Part shown: positions 1-8,879 of the stretch, in pieces
How positions within the stretch are numbered: position 1 is the stretch's first letter
How the letters are laid out: every line of letters begins with the position of its first letter
NCBI GenBank assembly: GCA_029263095.1
Contig: JAJCYA010000087.1
Coordinates: 1-64,000, forward strand
Direction: 5' to 3'
DNA length: 64,000 bases
From: Acidimicrobiia bacterium
GTDB taxonomy: Bacteria; Actinomycetota; Acidimicrobiia; Spongiisociales; UBA11373
The notes under the pieces: model-generated
Told to the model about the DNA's origin: nothing
Database searches by the model: none
What the model saw: only the letters and a program-made list of their open reading frames with translations
Translations under genes and position numbers: made by a program

Positions 1-278
1 ACCGGGTCATCGCTGAAGGCGACCGGGCCCTCGGCCGTGATGTACCACTCGGAGGCCTCGACGGCGCTGATCCACTCGTCGTGGATCGTCACGGTGGCTC
101 TGCCGCGCTTGATAGCGAGACGTCCGTGGAGCGAATCGGGATCCGACTGGAGATAGAAGCGTCCGCTCCGGAACACGTATGCGAGTGGTACCGCCACTGG
201 CCCTTTGTCCAGGCGGCCGACCGAGAACACGCACATGTGGGGACCGGCCAGGCGGGCCTCGATCTCGGCATCGCTCAT
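1..278 (-). CDS. Pyridoxamine 5'-phosphate oxidase-like FMN split-barrel protein (partial)
   Basis: The gene is cut by the left edge; 92 codons are visible. The start is ATG at 278 (MSDAEIEARLAGPH). The N-terminal part resembles the pyridoxamine-phosphate-oxidase-like flavin or F420 binding split barrel: an early helix, then MCVFSVGRLDKGPVAVPLAY, a strand pair with RSGRFYLQSDPDS, and ATVTIHDEW. Such proteins are small soluble flavin/F420-dependent reductases or heme/flavin binding proteins; the substrate cannot be told from this fragment. F420 genes further along in the window make an F420-dependent member possible, but that is inference. The C-terminal half, which would hold the rest of the cofactor site, is missing. 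Confidence 0.6.
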   Translation of the reverse strand, partial: MSDAEIEARLAGPHMCVFSVGRLDKGPVAVPLAYVFRSGRFYLQSDPDSLHGRLAIKRGRATVTIHDEWISAVEASEWYITAEGPVAFSDDP

Positions 279-339
279 GCGGGCCACGAGCCCGAGCCTA
301 GGCCCGTCGATCCGATCCCAGCACGGCCAGCACGCCTGA

Positions 340-370
340 CCTCACGATCATTCCTCTGATGACTGTGAGG
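340..370 (-). terminator. Stem-loop downstream of the GNAT gene
   Basis: CCTCAC (340-345) pairs with GTGAGG (365-370), with a second short pairing TCAT/ATGA inside. It lies 30 bases beyond the stop of the acetyltransferase gene and before the next minus-strand gene. There is no clear U-tract, so terminator function is inferred. Confidence 0.35.
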
Positions 371-399
371 ATCAGGTTCGCCAGTGGCTGAGGCGATCG

Positions 400-963
400 C
401 TACATCAGGTCCGTTCGGAGCAGCGAGAACTGGGTTGCATCGAAGAGCTCGTCTTCGATCCACAACCATGACCGCAGCAGGCCTTCCTCCGTGAATCCGC
501 ACTTCCGCAGCAGGGCAAGCGACCCGACATTGCTCGGCTCGACCTCGGCGACCAGTCGGTGTACGTCTGTCGCTGTGAGCACCCACCGACTGGCGAGGCC
601 GATCGCATCGGTGCCGAGTCCCTGCCGCCGAGCCGCGGGGATTAGCCAGTACCCGAGACGGCAGTGGCCCCTGATGCGGCCGAGGCCGAGAAAGACCAGC
701 CCCTTCGCCTCGTTGGTCCCGGCATCGGCAACGGCCATGGAGAGTCCCTGCCCGCCGATCTGACGGCCCCACTGTCGCTCTATGAAGGCCCTGCCTTCCT
801 CCTCGGTGTAGAGGGGCGGCACCGTCGTGCCCTGCGGAATCTTCGGATCCGTGCCCGCGGCCTCGACGCAGGGGAGGTCGTTGTACGTCCACTTCCGCAG
901 ACGTATGAGGTCGGAGGTGAGCTCCGGATCGGGATAGTCGAGAGGCATCAGCGATTGTCGCAT
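400..963 (-). CDS. GNAT family N-acetyltransferase (RimJ/RimL type)
   Basis: A soluble acetyl-CoA dependent N-acetyltransferase of about 187 residues. It starts with a typical RimJ/RimL N-terminus (LTSDLIRLRKWTYNDLPCVE). The acetyl-CoA loop is seen as RLGYWLIPAARRQGLGTDAI, followed by the conserved helix and the VEPSNVGSLALLRKCGF motif common to this subfamily. Substrates in the family range from ribosomal protein N-termini to small amines; this one cannot be assigned. The frame is open up to a TTG at 1029, but the residues before 963 (GSRGAGDLPVAPSSD) look like noise. ATG at 963 (MRQSLMPL) or ATG at 948 are the likely starts; neither has a clear ribosome binding site. Confidence 0.75.
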   Translation of the reverse strand: MRQSLMPLDYPDPELTSDLIRLRKWTYNDLPCVEAAGTDPKIPQGTTVPPLYTEEEGRAFIERQWGRQIGGQGLSMAVADAGTNEAKGLVFLGLGRIRGHCRLGYWLIPAARRQGLGTDAIGLASRWVLTATDVHRLVAEVEPSNVGSLALLRKCGFTEEGLLRSWLWIEDELFDATQFSLLRTDLM

Positions 964-1082
964 GCCGAATCGATCGCTGGAGGGTGCCACAGGGAGGTCC
1001 CCGGCACCTCGGGATCCCTTACCCACCAAGCCCGATCCTTGGCCTGATGTCCTTGTGGTCTAGCAAGGCTGCACCGCGTCAC

Positions 1083-1088
1083 TAGCCT
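1083..1088 (+). promoter_or_regulatory. -10 box TAGCCT, leaderless start
   Basis: TAGCCT lies 8 bases before the ATG of the M24 peptidase and there is no Shine-Dalgarno, so the transcript probably begins at or next to the start codon. Confidence 0.5.
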
Positions 1089-1096
1089 CGAATCGG

Positions 1097-2197
1097 ATGA
1101 CCCAGTTCCCCGACTTCGACTACGCCAATCGAATTCGACTGGTTCGCGCCCTGCTGGAGGAGACTGGCGTGGGGGCGCTCATGCTGTCGGTGGGTGCCGA
1201 CCTTCCCTACTTCACCGGGTATGAGGCAATGCCATTGGAGCGCCTCACGATGCTGGTTGTTCCCAGCGAGGGCAATCCTGTGCTCGTTGTCCCGACACTG
1301 GAGGCTCCGCGGGTGGACGACCGGGGCGTGTTCGAGGTGCGGGCGTGGAGCGAGACCGAGGATCCGGTTGCGATAAGTGCCGAACTGGCCGGGAACGTCG
1401 ATCGGATCGTTGTTGGGGAAACCACCTGGTCCACGTTCCTCCTCGGGCTGCAGGCGGCGATGCCCGGCACTCGATTCGAGAACGCCTCCGTGCTCACCAG
1501 GGAACTTCGAATGCGCAAGGAGCCCGACGAGATCCGGTACCTGCGTGAAGCAGCCGAGGCAACGGATCGGGTGGTGGATCGACTGGCGGCGATGCGCTTC
1601 TCGGGCAGAACCGAGGCAGAGTTGGCTGCCGCGGTCCGGGCCATGACCCTCGAAGAGGGACACGACGTCGCGACCTTCGACATCGTGGCGTCCGGCCCCA
1701 ATGCAGCCAGCCCACATCACGAGCCGACCGATCGAACGATGCAGAGCGGCGACACCGTGGTGATCGACTTCGGGGGACGACACGGGGGCTACTGCTCGGA
1801 TACGACGCGGACGTTCTCGATAGGAGAGCCTGCTCCGGAGATCGTGTACGCCTACGACGTGCTCGCGGCCGCACAAGCGGCGGGGCGCGCCGCAGTCCGG
1901 CCGGGTGTGACCGCGGAATCGATCGACATCGCGACCCGGCAAGTCATCGACGATGCAGGATACGGAGAGTTCTTCATCCATCGCACCGGGCACGGCATCG
2001 GGCTGGAAGCTCACGAACACCCATATCTGGTGGCGGGAAACGATCTACTGCTCGAACCGGGAATGGCGTTTTCGATCGAGCCGGGCATCTACCGGCCGGG
2101 GGAGTGGGGGATGCGCCTGGAGGACATCGTCATCTGTGATGGATCCGGCGTTGATGAGCTCAACCGATCGGACCGCCATCTCCGCGTCGTCGAGTGA
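1097..2197 (+). CDS. M24 family metallopeptidase (Xaa-Pro aminopeptidase type)
   Basis: A cytosolic metallopeptidase, 366 residues, the usual length for PepQ/YpdF-like Xaa-Pro peptidases. Residues 1-130 form the creatinase-like N-terminal domain (GADLPYFTGYEAMPLERL). The catalytic pita-bread domain follows with the five expected metal ligands in their motifs: VVIDFGG (Asp), CSDTTRTF (Asp), HRTGHGIGLEAHEHP (His), FSIEPGIY (Glu) and GMRLEDIVI (Glu). It should cleave an N-terminal residue in front of proline in peptides. Transcription appears leaderless from TAGCCT 8 bases upstream. The next gene, transketolase, is on the same strand 70 bases downstream with its own -10 and ribosome binding site. 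Confidence 0.9.
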   Translation: MTQFPDFDYANRIRLVRALLEETGVGALMLSVGADLPYFTGYEAMPLERLTMLVVPSEGNPVLVVPTLEAPRVDDRGVFEVRAWSETEDPVAISAELAGNVDRIVVGETTWSTFLLGLQAAMPGTRFENASVLTRELRMRKEPDEIRYLREAAEATDRVVDRLAAMRFSGRTEAELAAAVRAMTLEEGHDVATFDIVASGPNAASPHHEPTDRTMQSGDTVVIDFGGRHGGYCSDTTRTFSIGEPAPEIVYAYDVLAAAQAAGRAAVRPGVTAESIDIATRQVIDDAGYGEFFIHRTGHGIGLEAHEHPYLVAGNDLLLEPGMAFSIEPGIYRPGEWGMRLEDIVICDGSGVDELNRSDRHLRVVE

Positions 2198-2236
2198 GCG
2201 GTGCCCCGACGGGAACAGGCGACCCTGAGCATTCGT

Positions 2237-2242
2237 TACGCT
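2237..2242 (+). promoter_or_regulatory. -10 box TACGCT upstream of transketolase
   Basis: TACGCT is 25 bases before the transketolase ATG. A purine-rich CAGGAAG sits 5-11 bases before the ATG, so this gene has a short leader rather than a leaderless start. Confidence 0.4.
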
Positions 2243-2267
2243 CATCGTCAAGCCGTCAGGAAGATCA

Positions 2268-4211
2268 ATGAGTACCGAACAACTCGCCGTCAACACGATC
2301 AAGGCCCTTGCGATGGACGGCGTACAACGCGCCAATTCGGGCCATCCCGGAATGCCGATGGGCATGGCCGACATCGCCACGGTCCTGTGGACCAAGCATC
2401 TACTCGTCGACCCCACCATGCCGGATTGGCCCGACCGTGATCGTTTTGTGTTGTCGAACGGGCATGGGTCGATGCTCATGTACTCACTGCTGCATCTCAC
2501 CGGCTTTGGGCTCACGCTGGATGACCTCAAGAGCTTTCGCCAGTTCGGGTCGAGGACGCCGGGACACCCCGAGAGGGCGCCGGGTCTCGGAATCGAGATG
2601 ACTACGGGACCGCTCGGTCAGGGGTTCGGATCCGGGGTGGGGATGGCGCTTGCCGAAGCCAACCTGCGGAGCGCATTCGGCTCAGATCTGGTCGACCACA
2701 TGACGTATGCCTTCGTGGGTGATGGAGACCTCATGGAGGGCATCTCGTCGGAGGCTGCCTCGCTGGCAGGCCGTCTTGGCCTCTCGAAGCTCGTCTACCT
2801 CTACGACGACAATGAGATCTCGATCGGTGGCAGCACCGACATCAGCTTTACCGAAGACGTCGCAGCCAGATTTGCCGCGTTCGATTGGCACGTGCTTGAC
2901 ATAGACGGGCACGACCGAGTGGCCATCGACGAGGCCATCACGGCGGCGCGAGCCGAAGACCGCCCCTCCCTGATCGCTTGCCACACTCACATCGCTCATG
3001 GAGCGCCGACATTGCAGGACACGTCCGCATCGCACGGGAGTCCTCTCGGCGACGAGGAGATCGCCGCCACCAAGCGGGCGATGGGCTTCCCCACCGAACT
3101 CCTGTTCCATGTTCCCCAGGAGGTCTACGAGTTCTTCTCTAGTGCGATGGCCTCGGGCACTGCGGCCCGCACCGCCTGGGAGCAGCGTCGGGATGCTGCA
3201 TTCGAAGTAGATGGCGATGCTGCTGCCCTTTGGGCAAATCGGTTCGGACCGATCGATGTCGAAGTCGGATCGCTTGGCTACGAAGTGGGGGAGGCGGTTG
3301 CCACCCGCAAGGCGTCGGAGCGAGCCATCAATGCTCTGGCTCCACAGGTTCCGGGCCTGCTGGGCGGATCGGCAGATCTCGCTCCGTCTACCAACACCCT
3401 CATCAGCGGCGCCCCCGAGATCCAGGACGATTTCGGGGGGCGCAACATTCGCTTTGGTGTGCGCGAGCATGCCATGGGGGCTGTTGTCAACGGCATGGCC
3501 GTCCACGGCGGCGTCCGGCCCTACGGGGCCACCTTCCTGGTGTTCAACGATTACATGCGATCGTCGACCCGTCTCGCTGCACTGATGGAGGCCCCCAGCA
3601 TCTTTGTCTATACCCACGACTCGGTCTTCCTTGGAGAGGACGGGCCAACACATCAGCCGATAGAACATGTCGCCTCGCTGCGTGCCATGCCGAACATGTG
3701 GGTGGTGCGCCCGGCCGATGCTGCGGAGGTGGGAGAAGCCTGGGAGATGGCCCTGCGGCGTGAGGACGGACCGACCGCGATCATCCTCACCAGGCAGGGA
3801 ATCCCTGTGCTCGATCGGACCGGGAAAGAAGGTGCGCTCCACAGGGGCGGCTACGTGCTGCGGGACGGCGACGACGCGGTTCTGATCGCCACCGGCTCGG
3901 AGGTTCATGTAGCTCTGGAAGCCGCTGAACTACTCGCCGCTGAGGGGGTTTCTCTCCGGGTGGTCTCGATGCCGTGCGTTGAGGCCTTCGATTGCCAGGA
4001 TGAGGCCTACCGGCGTTCGGTGCTGGGCGATCTTCCGACTGCAACTCTCGAGGCAGGGGTGAGCATGGGCTGGCATCGTTTCACCGGACCGACTGGCCTT
4101 GTCCTGGGCATCGATCACTTCGGCGCCTCTGCTCCCTGGAAGCGGCTTGCCGAAGAATGGGGCTTTACGGGTCGCGCCGTGGCCGACCGCGTCGCTGCCT
4201 GGCTCCGCTGA
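2268..4211 (+). CDS. tkt: Transketolase
   Basis: Thiamine-diphosphate dependent transketolase of the pentose phosphate pathway, moving two-carbon units between ketose and aldose phosphates. It is 647 residues, full length for the bacterial enzyme. Visible parts: the N-terminal active-site histidine region (SGHPGMPMGMAD, LSNGHGSMLMYSLLHL), the TPP motif beginning GDGDLMEGISSEA and ending in YDDNEIS, the pyrimidine domain (FGVREHAMGAVVNGMAVHGG, GEDGPTHQPIEH), and the C-terminal domain (GSEVHVALEAA). ATG at 2268 is preceded by CAGGAAG. It converges on the sulfate-activation gene with only a 10-base gap, so there is no room for a long terminator between them. Confidence 0.96.
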   Translation: MSTEQLAVNTIKALAMDGVQRANSGHPGMPMGMADIATVLWTKHLLVDPTMPDWPDRDRFVLSNGHGSMLMYSLLHLTGFGLTLDDLKSFRQFGSRTPGHPERAPGLGIEMTTGPLGQGFGSGVGMALAEANLRSAFGSDLVDHMTYAFVGDGDLMEGISSEAASLAGRLGLSKLVYLYDDNEISIGGSTDISFTEDVAARFAAFDWHVLDIDGHDRVAIDEAITAARAEDRPSLIACHTHIAHGAPTLQDTSASHGSPLGDEEIAATKRAMGFPTELLFHVPQEVYEFFSSAMASGTAARTAWEQRRDAAFEVDGDAAALWANRFGPIDVEVGSLGYEVGEAVATRKASERAINALAPQVPGLLGGSADLAPSTNTLISGAPEIQDDFGGRNIRFGVREHAMGAVVNGMAVHGGVRPYGATFLVFNDYMRSSTRLAALMEAPSIFVYTHDSVFLGEDGPTHQPIEHVASLRAMPNMWVVRPADAAEVGEAWEMALRREDGPTAIILTRQGIPVLDRTGKEGALHRGGYVLRDGDDAVLIATGSEVHVALEAAELLAAEGVSLRVVSMPCVEAFDCQDEAYRRSVLGDLPTATLEAGVSMGWHRFTGPTGLVLGIDHFGASAPWKRLAEEWGFTGRAVADRVAAWLR

Positions 4212-4221
4212 GCGACTGCGA

Positions 4222-5961
4222 CTAGTCGCGCTGTGGTGCGATGAAGCCCTCGGCTTCGAGGTGCAAGATGATCCGTTGGGCGGCTTCGTCCCGGCTCAGC
4301 ATCGAGGCATCGATCACGACCTCGGCATTGTCGGGTTCCTCGTAGGGGTCCGAAATCCCGGTGAACTCCTTGATGATGCCGGCCCTTGCCTTGGCGTAGA
4401 GACCCTTGCGGTCGCGCTGCTCGCATACCTCTAGTGGGGTAGACACGTGGACGAGACTGAACCCGCCGTAAGGCTCGATCATCGAGCGCACAGTCTGGCG
4501 AACCGCACCGTATGGGGCGATCGGGGCGCAGATTGCGATTCCTCCGTTCTTGGTGATCTCGGAGGCGACATAGCCGATGCGCTGGATGTTGAGATCGCGA
4601 TGCTCCTTGGAGAAGCCGAGCTCGGAGGAGAGGTTCTTGCGGACGATGTCGCCGTCGAGCAGCGTGACCGGGCGTCCACCCATCTCGAGCAACTTGACCT
4701 GAAGAACGTTGGCGATGGTCGACTTGCCCGAGCCGGACAGTCCAGTAAAGAACACGGTGAAGCCTTGGCGGCTTCGGGGGGGATGTGTCTGGCGGAGTTC
4801 ACTGACCACCCTGGGGAATGTGAACCACTCAGGAATCTCTCTCCCGTCAGCGAGTCGATCGCGTAGATCGGTACCGGAGATCGAGAGCGTCTTGGTTCCC
4901 TCGTCCACGTCATCGATCGGCGCATAGGCGTCGTCATCGGGGAGGTAGACCATCATCTTGAAGGGGACCATCTCGACCCCGATCTCCTCCTGATGGGCCG
5001 CCAGCAACTCCTGAGCCTCATAAGGACCGTAGAAGGCCTCACCGCTGGAGTCGCTACCCGGTCCTGCGTGGTCCCGCCCCACGATGAAGTGGGTGCAGCC
5101 GTGGTTCTTGCGAATGATGGCGTGCCACACCGCCTCCCTCGGCCCCGCCATCCGCATCGCCAGGGGTAGGAGTGACAGCTCGGCCGTGTTGGCGGGGTAG
5201 CGGGGCATGATCGCCTGGTAAGCGCGGACCCTGGTGTAGTGGTCGACGTCTCCCGGCTTGGTCATCCCGACTACGGGGTGGATCAGCAAGTTGGCCGACA
5301 CCTCTTTGGTGGCGCGAATCGTGAGTTCGAGGTGCGCCCGGTGCATCGGGTTTCTCGTTTGGAATGCGACCACCTTGCGCCACCCGCGCCTGGCAAACCG
5401 GGCTCGGGTTTCGGCAGGACTCATCCGGAGGGTCTTGAAGTCGAAATGGGAGGGGAGTTCGAGCACCTCGAGTCGGCCGCCGACGTAGTGCGAACCGGCC
5501 ACATCTTGGAGGTAGCGGACGGCGGGGTGCTCCGGATTGGTCGATCCGAGTACCAGGCGCGCCTCTCGTTCCTTGTCCGGCTCCCAGACATCGGACACGT
5601 GGAGCACCGCCAGCATGACGCCCTCGGGATCGCGTAGAGCAAGGCTTGTTCCTGGAGCGAGGCCCGCAGCGGTGTCCCCGTCGACATCGAGGGTGATCGG
5701 TATTGGCCAGAGGGTTCCGTCGGGAAGTCGCAGGTCTTCGACGACACTGTCGTACTCGGTTTGGGTCTGGAATCCCTCTAGTGGTGAGAAGCCGCCGGTC
5801 GCCAGCAGCTCCAGATCGTTTAGCTGGCGGTCGGTCAGATCCCACGACGGGAGGTCGACCGACTCGGCCCTGAGTTCGGAGGCGCGCGGTGCGTCGACGA
5901 CGAGGTCGACGAGGGGACCGCCGTGGGGGGGGATGAGGTGATCGGGCGTTGTGCTTGACAC
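4222..5961 (-). CDS. Bifunctional sulfate adenylyltransferase / adenylylsulfate kinase
   Basis: One 579-residue chain for both steps of sulfate activation: ATP sulfurylase makes APS, APS kinase makes PAPS. The N-terminal 380 residues are the sulfurylase, with QTRNPMHRAH and GRDHAGPG of the nucleotide site. The C-terminal 190 residues are the kinase, with the P-loop GLSGSGKST and a following DGD. The order sulfurylase-kinase is that of Aquifex-type fusions and opposite to the animal enzyme. The frame is open to a GTG at 6000, but GTG at 5961 has a strong GGAGG five bases upstream and is preferred; TAGAAT at 6006-6011 (minus strand) is a fitting -10. PAPS can serve sulfate reduction or sulfation; nothing nearby decides which. 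Confidence 0.93.
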   Translation of the reverse strand: MSSTTPDHLIPPHGGPLVDLVVDAPRASELRAESVDLPSWDLTDRQLNDLELLATGGFSPLEGFQTQTEYDSVVEDLRLPDGTLWPIPITLDVDGDTAAGLAPGTSLALRDPEGVMLAVLHVSDVWEPDKEREARLVLGSTNPEHPAVRYLQDVAGSHYVGGRLEVLELPSHFDFKTLRMSPAETRARFARRGWRKVVAFQTRNPMHRAHLELTIRATKEVSANLLIHPVVGMTKPGDVDHYTRVRAYQAIMPRYPANTAELSLLPLAMRMAGPREAVWHAIIRKNHGCTHFIVGRDHAGPGSDSSGEAFYGPYEAQELLAAHQEEIGVEMVPFKMMVYLPDDDAYAPIDDVDEGTKTLSISGTDLRDRLADGREIPEWFTFPRVVSELRQTHPPRSRQGFTVFFTGLSGSGKSTIANVLQVKLLEMGGRPVTLLDGDIVRKNLSSELGFSKEHRDLNIQRIGYVASEITKNGGIAICAPIAPYGAVRQTVRSMIEPYGGFSLVHVSTPLEVCEQRDRKGLYAKARAGIIKEFTGISDPYEEPDNAEVVIDASMLSRDEAAQRIILHLEAEGFIAPQRD

Positions 5962-6127
5962 GGGAACCTCCGTCGCGAGAACGGCTCCCCGCGGAGCCAC
6001 CGTGGATTCTATCGGGGATCGCGCAGACCTCAGCCCTCATGGCTCTTTGGCCTACGGAGAATCGCGGTGCGGCCTGGATTCCGATGTGTGTTCGCAGGGG
6101 GCTACCTACCGGACGATCCTCTGTTCG

Positions 6128-6133
6128 TATACT
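6128..6133 (+). promoter_or_regulatory. -10 box TATACT, leaderless start
   Basis: TATACT is 8 bases before the GTG at 6142 and no ribosome binding site is seen, which supports that GTG as the start of the membrane protein. Confidence 0.55.
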
Positions 6134-6141
6134 CGCCGCCC

Positions 6142-6819
6142 GTGAGTCTTTCGCCACCCGCCGTCATGTCCATGTGGGCGGGAGGTGTGGCCGCCGGATC
6201 TGCCGCCGTAGCGTGGTGGCAGATTGTCGGACCTGGCTACTCCTGGCTGGCAAGCAGCGTGACGCTGCTGCTTGGAGTCACCGCCGCGTTGGGTAGCGGT
6301 TCAGCGTTTGCCTGGATCGGATGCGGCTTGGCTGTGCTTGTAATTGGCGGTTCTCGGAATCCGAGACTGGCGACAAGTGCCGGGGTTGCAGCGGCCGTCG
6401 CCTTCGGTATTGCCGCCGCTGATGCCGGTGCGTTGGCTGCTCTGTCGGGAGCAGTCTTCTTGGGTGGAGTGAGCACTGAGATGATGCTGGGTCACTGGTA
6501 TCTGGTTGATCCCAGGTTGCCGCGGTGGGCGTTGCGGAGACTTGCCGTTGCTGCAGGTGTCGGAGCAATCGTCGACTTTGGTGTCCTGGTGGGACTCGGC
6601 GTCTTCCCGTGGTCCGCCGGCGATGCGGCTGTTGGGATCGGCTTCATCGTGTTGGCGATCACGACGGTGGTTCTCCTCGTCGGAGTCCTTGGTGCTCTGC
6701 GGGAGGAGGGATACGCGGGAGTGATGTCGGCAACGGGCCTGTCGTATCTCGCGCTGCTCACCACCATCGGTGCGGCAGTGGTCGGGCGACTGCTGGTCGA
6801 CGGGTCGGTTCTGTCGTAG
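6142..6819 (+). CDS. Polytopic membrane protein of unknown function
   Basis: About 225 residues, mostly hydrophobic, with roughly seven predicted membrane spans (for example VTLLLGVTAALGSGSA, AGVAAAVAFGIAAADAGALA, IGFIVLAITTVVLLVGVLGA). The only notable polar motif is EMMLGHWYLVDPRLPRWALR in the middle, with a histidine that could bind a metal or heme. I do not recognise the family. GTG at 6142 was chosen because TATACT stands 8 bases before it; the upstream extension to 6067 is not protein-like. It lies 25 bases before the cobalamin adenosyltransferase gene, which has its own -10 box, so a shared function is not implied. Confidence 0.6.
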   Translation: MSLSPPAVMSMWAGGVAAGSAAVAWWQIVGPGYSWLASSVTLLLGVTAALGSGSAFAWIGCGLAVLVIGGSRNPRLATSAGVAAAVAFGIAAADAGALAALSGAVFLGGVSTEMMLGHWYLVDPRLPRWALRRLAVAAGVGAIVDFGVLVGLGVFPWSAGDAAVGIGFIVLAITTVVLLVGVLGALREEGYAGVMSATGLSYLALLTTIGAAVVGRLLVDGSVLS

Positions 6820-6830
6820 TGCTGGTTCCT

Positions 6831-6836
6831 TACAAT
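6831..6836 (+). promoter_or_regulatory. -10 box TACAAT, leaderless start
   Basis: TACAAT is 8 bases before the GTG at 6845 of the cobalamin adenosyltransferase; there is no Shine-Dalgarno. Confidence 0.55.
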
Positions 6837-6844
6837 CTCCGTTC

Positions 6845-7384
6845 GTGAGGATCTATACCCGCAAGGGCGATGACGGTTCGACAGGGCTCTTTCACGGCGG
6901 CAGGGTGAATAAGGACGACACAGGGCCCGAGGCCTACGGCGCCGTCGACGAGGCCGTATCCGCCTTGGGCGCGGTGCGTGCTTCGACCTCGGATCCATTG
7001 GCCGCGGCGATTCTTGCCGTGCAGCGCGACCTATTCGTGGTAGCCGCCGAACTGGCTACCGGAGCGGAACAGAGATCGAAACTGATCGCCGGGGTGAGCC
7101 TGACGACTGCGGCGATGGTGGCATCGCTAGAGGCTCGGATCGACGACGTCGTGGCAGGCGCAGCGCTGCCAACGGAGTTTGTGGTTCCAGGAGGTTCGGC
7201 TGTTGCGTCCGGTCTCGACGTGGCTCGTACGACGGTGCGTCGTGCTGAACGGCGAGCGTTGTCTCACATGCGAGCGGTCGGGATCGAGGACTCGCAGGTG
7301 GTCCCGTACCTCAATCGGCTTGCCGACTATCTGTACGCCCTGGCCAGGTCCGAAGAGGCGGCCTGGGATTCGAGCAAGGAGTAA
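6845..7384 (+). CDS. ATP:cob(I)alamin adenosyltransferase (PduO type)
   Basis: Transfers the adenosyl group of ATP to cob(I)alamin, making adenosylcobalamin. The 179-residue protein begins VRIYTRKGDDGSTGLFHGGR, the ATP-binding N-terminus diagnostic of the PduO family, and ends with the conserved RRAERRALSHM and PYLNRLADYLYALAR segments. GTG at 6845 fits the family N-terminus exactly and has TACAAT 8 bases upstream, a leaderless arrangement. The cofactor it makes is needed by the methylmalonyl-CoA mutase encoded at 15 kb. The aminopeptidase gene follows after 2 bases, so the two are probably cotranscribed. Confidence 0.92.
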   Translation: MRIYTRKGDDGSTGLFHGGRVNKDDTGPEAYGAVDEAVSALGAVRASTSDPLAAAILAVQRDLFVVAAELATGAEQRSKLIAGVSLTTAAMVASLEARIDDVVAGAALPTEFVVPGGSAVASGLDVARTTVRRAERRALSHMRAVGIEDSQVVPYLNRLADYLYALARSEEAAWDSSKE

Positions 7385-7386
7385 GC

Positions 7387-8835
7387 ATGGAGATCGAGTT
7401 CCGATCTGTCGGGACGATTGAGCAGGGATCCGAAGATGCCCTCCTTGTCACGGTTGGCGTAGACAGCGCGTTCGATGCCGGCGCCGAGTGGGTCCTCACA
7501 CAACTGCCGTGGCTTGCAGAACACCTCGACGCGAAGGAATTCACCGGCAAGAGGGGAGACATCACCGTCGTTGCGACAGGTGATGCCTTCGCCTACGGCC
7601 AGGTCGCGTTCGTCGGTGTCGGCGACAATCCGACTGACGAGGCAGTGCGCCGCGCCGCCGGTGATGCCGCACGTTCACTCAAAACGGTCGCGACCATCTC
7701 GACCACGCTGCATAGTGCTTGTGAAGGCGGGGCGGGCGCGGTGGCGATGGGGTTCGCTCTCGGCGCCTACTCGTTCGACAAGCACAAGAGCGATCCGAAG
7801 CCCTCGCGGATCAGCGCAGTGCAGTTCGTGGAGGGCACCGATGCAGATCTCGAAGCCGCAAGCGAAGCGATGATCGTCGTTGACGGGGTGACGTTGGCCC
7901 GAGACCTCGTCAACGAACCTGCCATGTACAAGTCGCCCGAGACGATGGCGGCGATCGCCGCCGAAATGGCCACCGAGACGGGTCTTGAGATCAGGATTCT
8001 CGATGAAGTCCAGATCGAGTCCGAGCGGCTCGGAGGGTTGCACGGTGTCTCGCTCGGGGCGACCAATCCTCCTCGGCTCGTCGAACTCCGTTACGAACCT
8101 GAGGGAGCGAACGCCTTTCTCGCGGTCGTTGGGAAGGGCATTGTGTTCGACTCGGGTGGACTGTCTCTCAAGCCGGCCAATTCAATGGAAGAGATGAAGA
8201 CCGACATGTCGGGGGCTGCGGCCGTGTTCGGGGCGATGAAGGCCATCGCCAGACTTGGTCTCCCCGTGAAGGTGGTCGGGATAACGCCACTTACCGAGAA
8301 CATGCCGGGGGGAGCGGCACTCAGGCCGGGGGACGTGTTACACACCCGGAACGGCAAGACGATCGAAGTCCTCAACACCGACGCCGAGGGTCGGCTCGTC
8401 CTTGCCGACGGCCTGGCCTTGGCGGTCGAGCAGTCGCCGGACCTGGTGGTGGATCTGGCCACTCTCACCGGGGCATGCATGGTTGCACTCGGTAAGAAGA
8501 TTGGCGGTCTGTTCGGCACCGATGACGCCGTAGCGATGGTGTCGGAAGCGGCCGAGATCGCCGGAGAACGCCTGTGGCATCTTCCGCTGCCCGAGGACTA
8601 CCGCAAGCAGATCGATTCCGACGTCGCCGACATGAAGAACACTGGAGAGCGCTACGGAGGTGCCATCACCGCCGGTCTGCTACTCAAGGAGTTTGCAGGC
8701 GACGGACCCTGGGTCCACCTCGACATAGCCGGACCGGCCCGAGCTCCCGACACCGAGGGCTACATCCTCAAGGGCGGCACTGGTTTCGGGGTACGGACGA
8801 TCGTCGAGCTGGCTCGGCAGATGTCGGGGATCTGA
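7387..8835 (+). CDS. pepA: Leucyl aminopeptidase (M17 family)
   Basis: Cytosolic two-zinc aminopeptidase, 482 residues, full length. The N-terminal 160 residues are the variable macro-like domain. The catalytic domain shows VGKGIVFDSGGLSLKP (Lys and Asp ligands), MKTDMSGAAAVFGAM (Asp) and the family signature NTDAEGRLVLADGL (Asp, Glu and the catalytic Arg). It follows the adenosyltransferase by two bases and converges with the SpoIID-like gene; a hairpin lies between the two stops. Confidence 0.95.
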   Translation: MEIEFRSVGTIEQGSEDALLVTVGVDSAFDAGAEWVLTQLPWLAEHLDAKEFTGKRGDITVVATGDAFAYGQVAFVGVGDNPTDEAVRRAAGDAARSLKTVATISTTLHSACEGGAGAVAMGFALGAYSFDKHKSDPKPSRISAVQFVEGTDADLEAASEAMIVVDGVTLARDLVNEPAMYKSPETMAAIAAEMATETGLEIRILDEVQIESERLGGLHGVSLGATNPPRLVELRYEPEGANAFLAVVGKGIVFDSGGLSLKPANSMEEMKTDMSGAAAVFGAMKAIARLGLPVKVVGITPLTENMPGGAALRPGDVLHTRNGKTIEVLNTDAEGRLVLADGLALAVEQSPDLVVDLATLTGACMVALGKKIGGLFGTDDAVAMVSEAAEIAGERLWHLPLPEDYRKQIDSDVADMKNTGERYGGAITAGLLLKEFAGDGPWVHLDIAGPARAPDTEGYILKGGTGFGVRTIVELARQMSGI

Positions 8836-8844
8836 CGCCCCCGA

Positions 8845-8866
8845 GGACGCCTCGCGAGGTGCGTCC
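8845..8866. terminator. Hairpin between convergent genes
   Basis: GGACGC (8845-8850) pairs with GCGTCC (8861-8866) around CTCGCGAG, itself palindromic. It sits between the stops of pepA (+) and the SpoIID-like gene (-), so it could terminate both. No U-tract is present. Confidence 0.45.
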
Positions 8867-8879
8867 CTGTCTGACCTAC

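Noticed and set aside
2682-3908. Long minus-strand frame of about 400 codons inside transketolase
   Set aside because: High-GC shadow frame; no family features, and the plus strand encodes a perfect transketolase.
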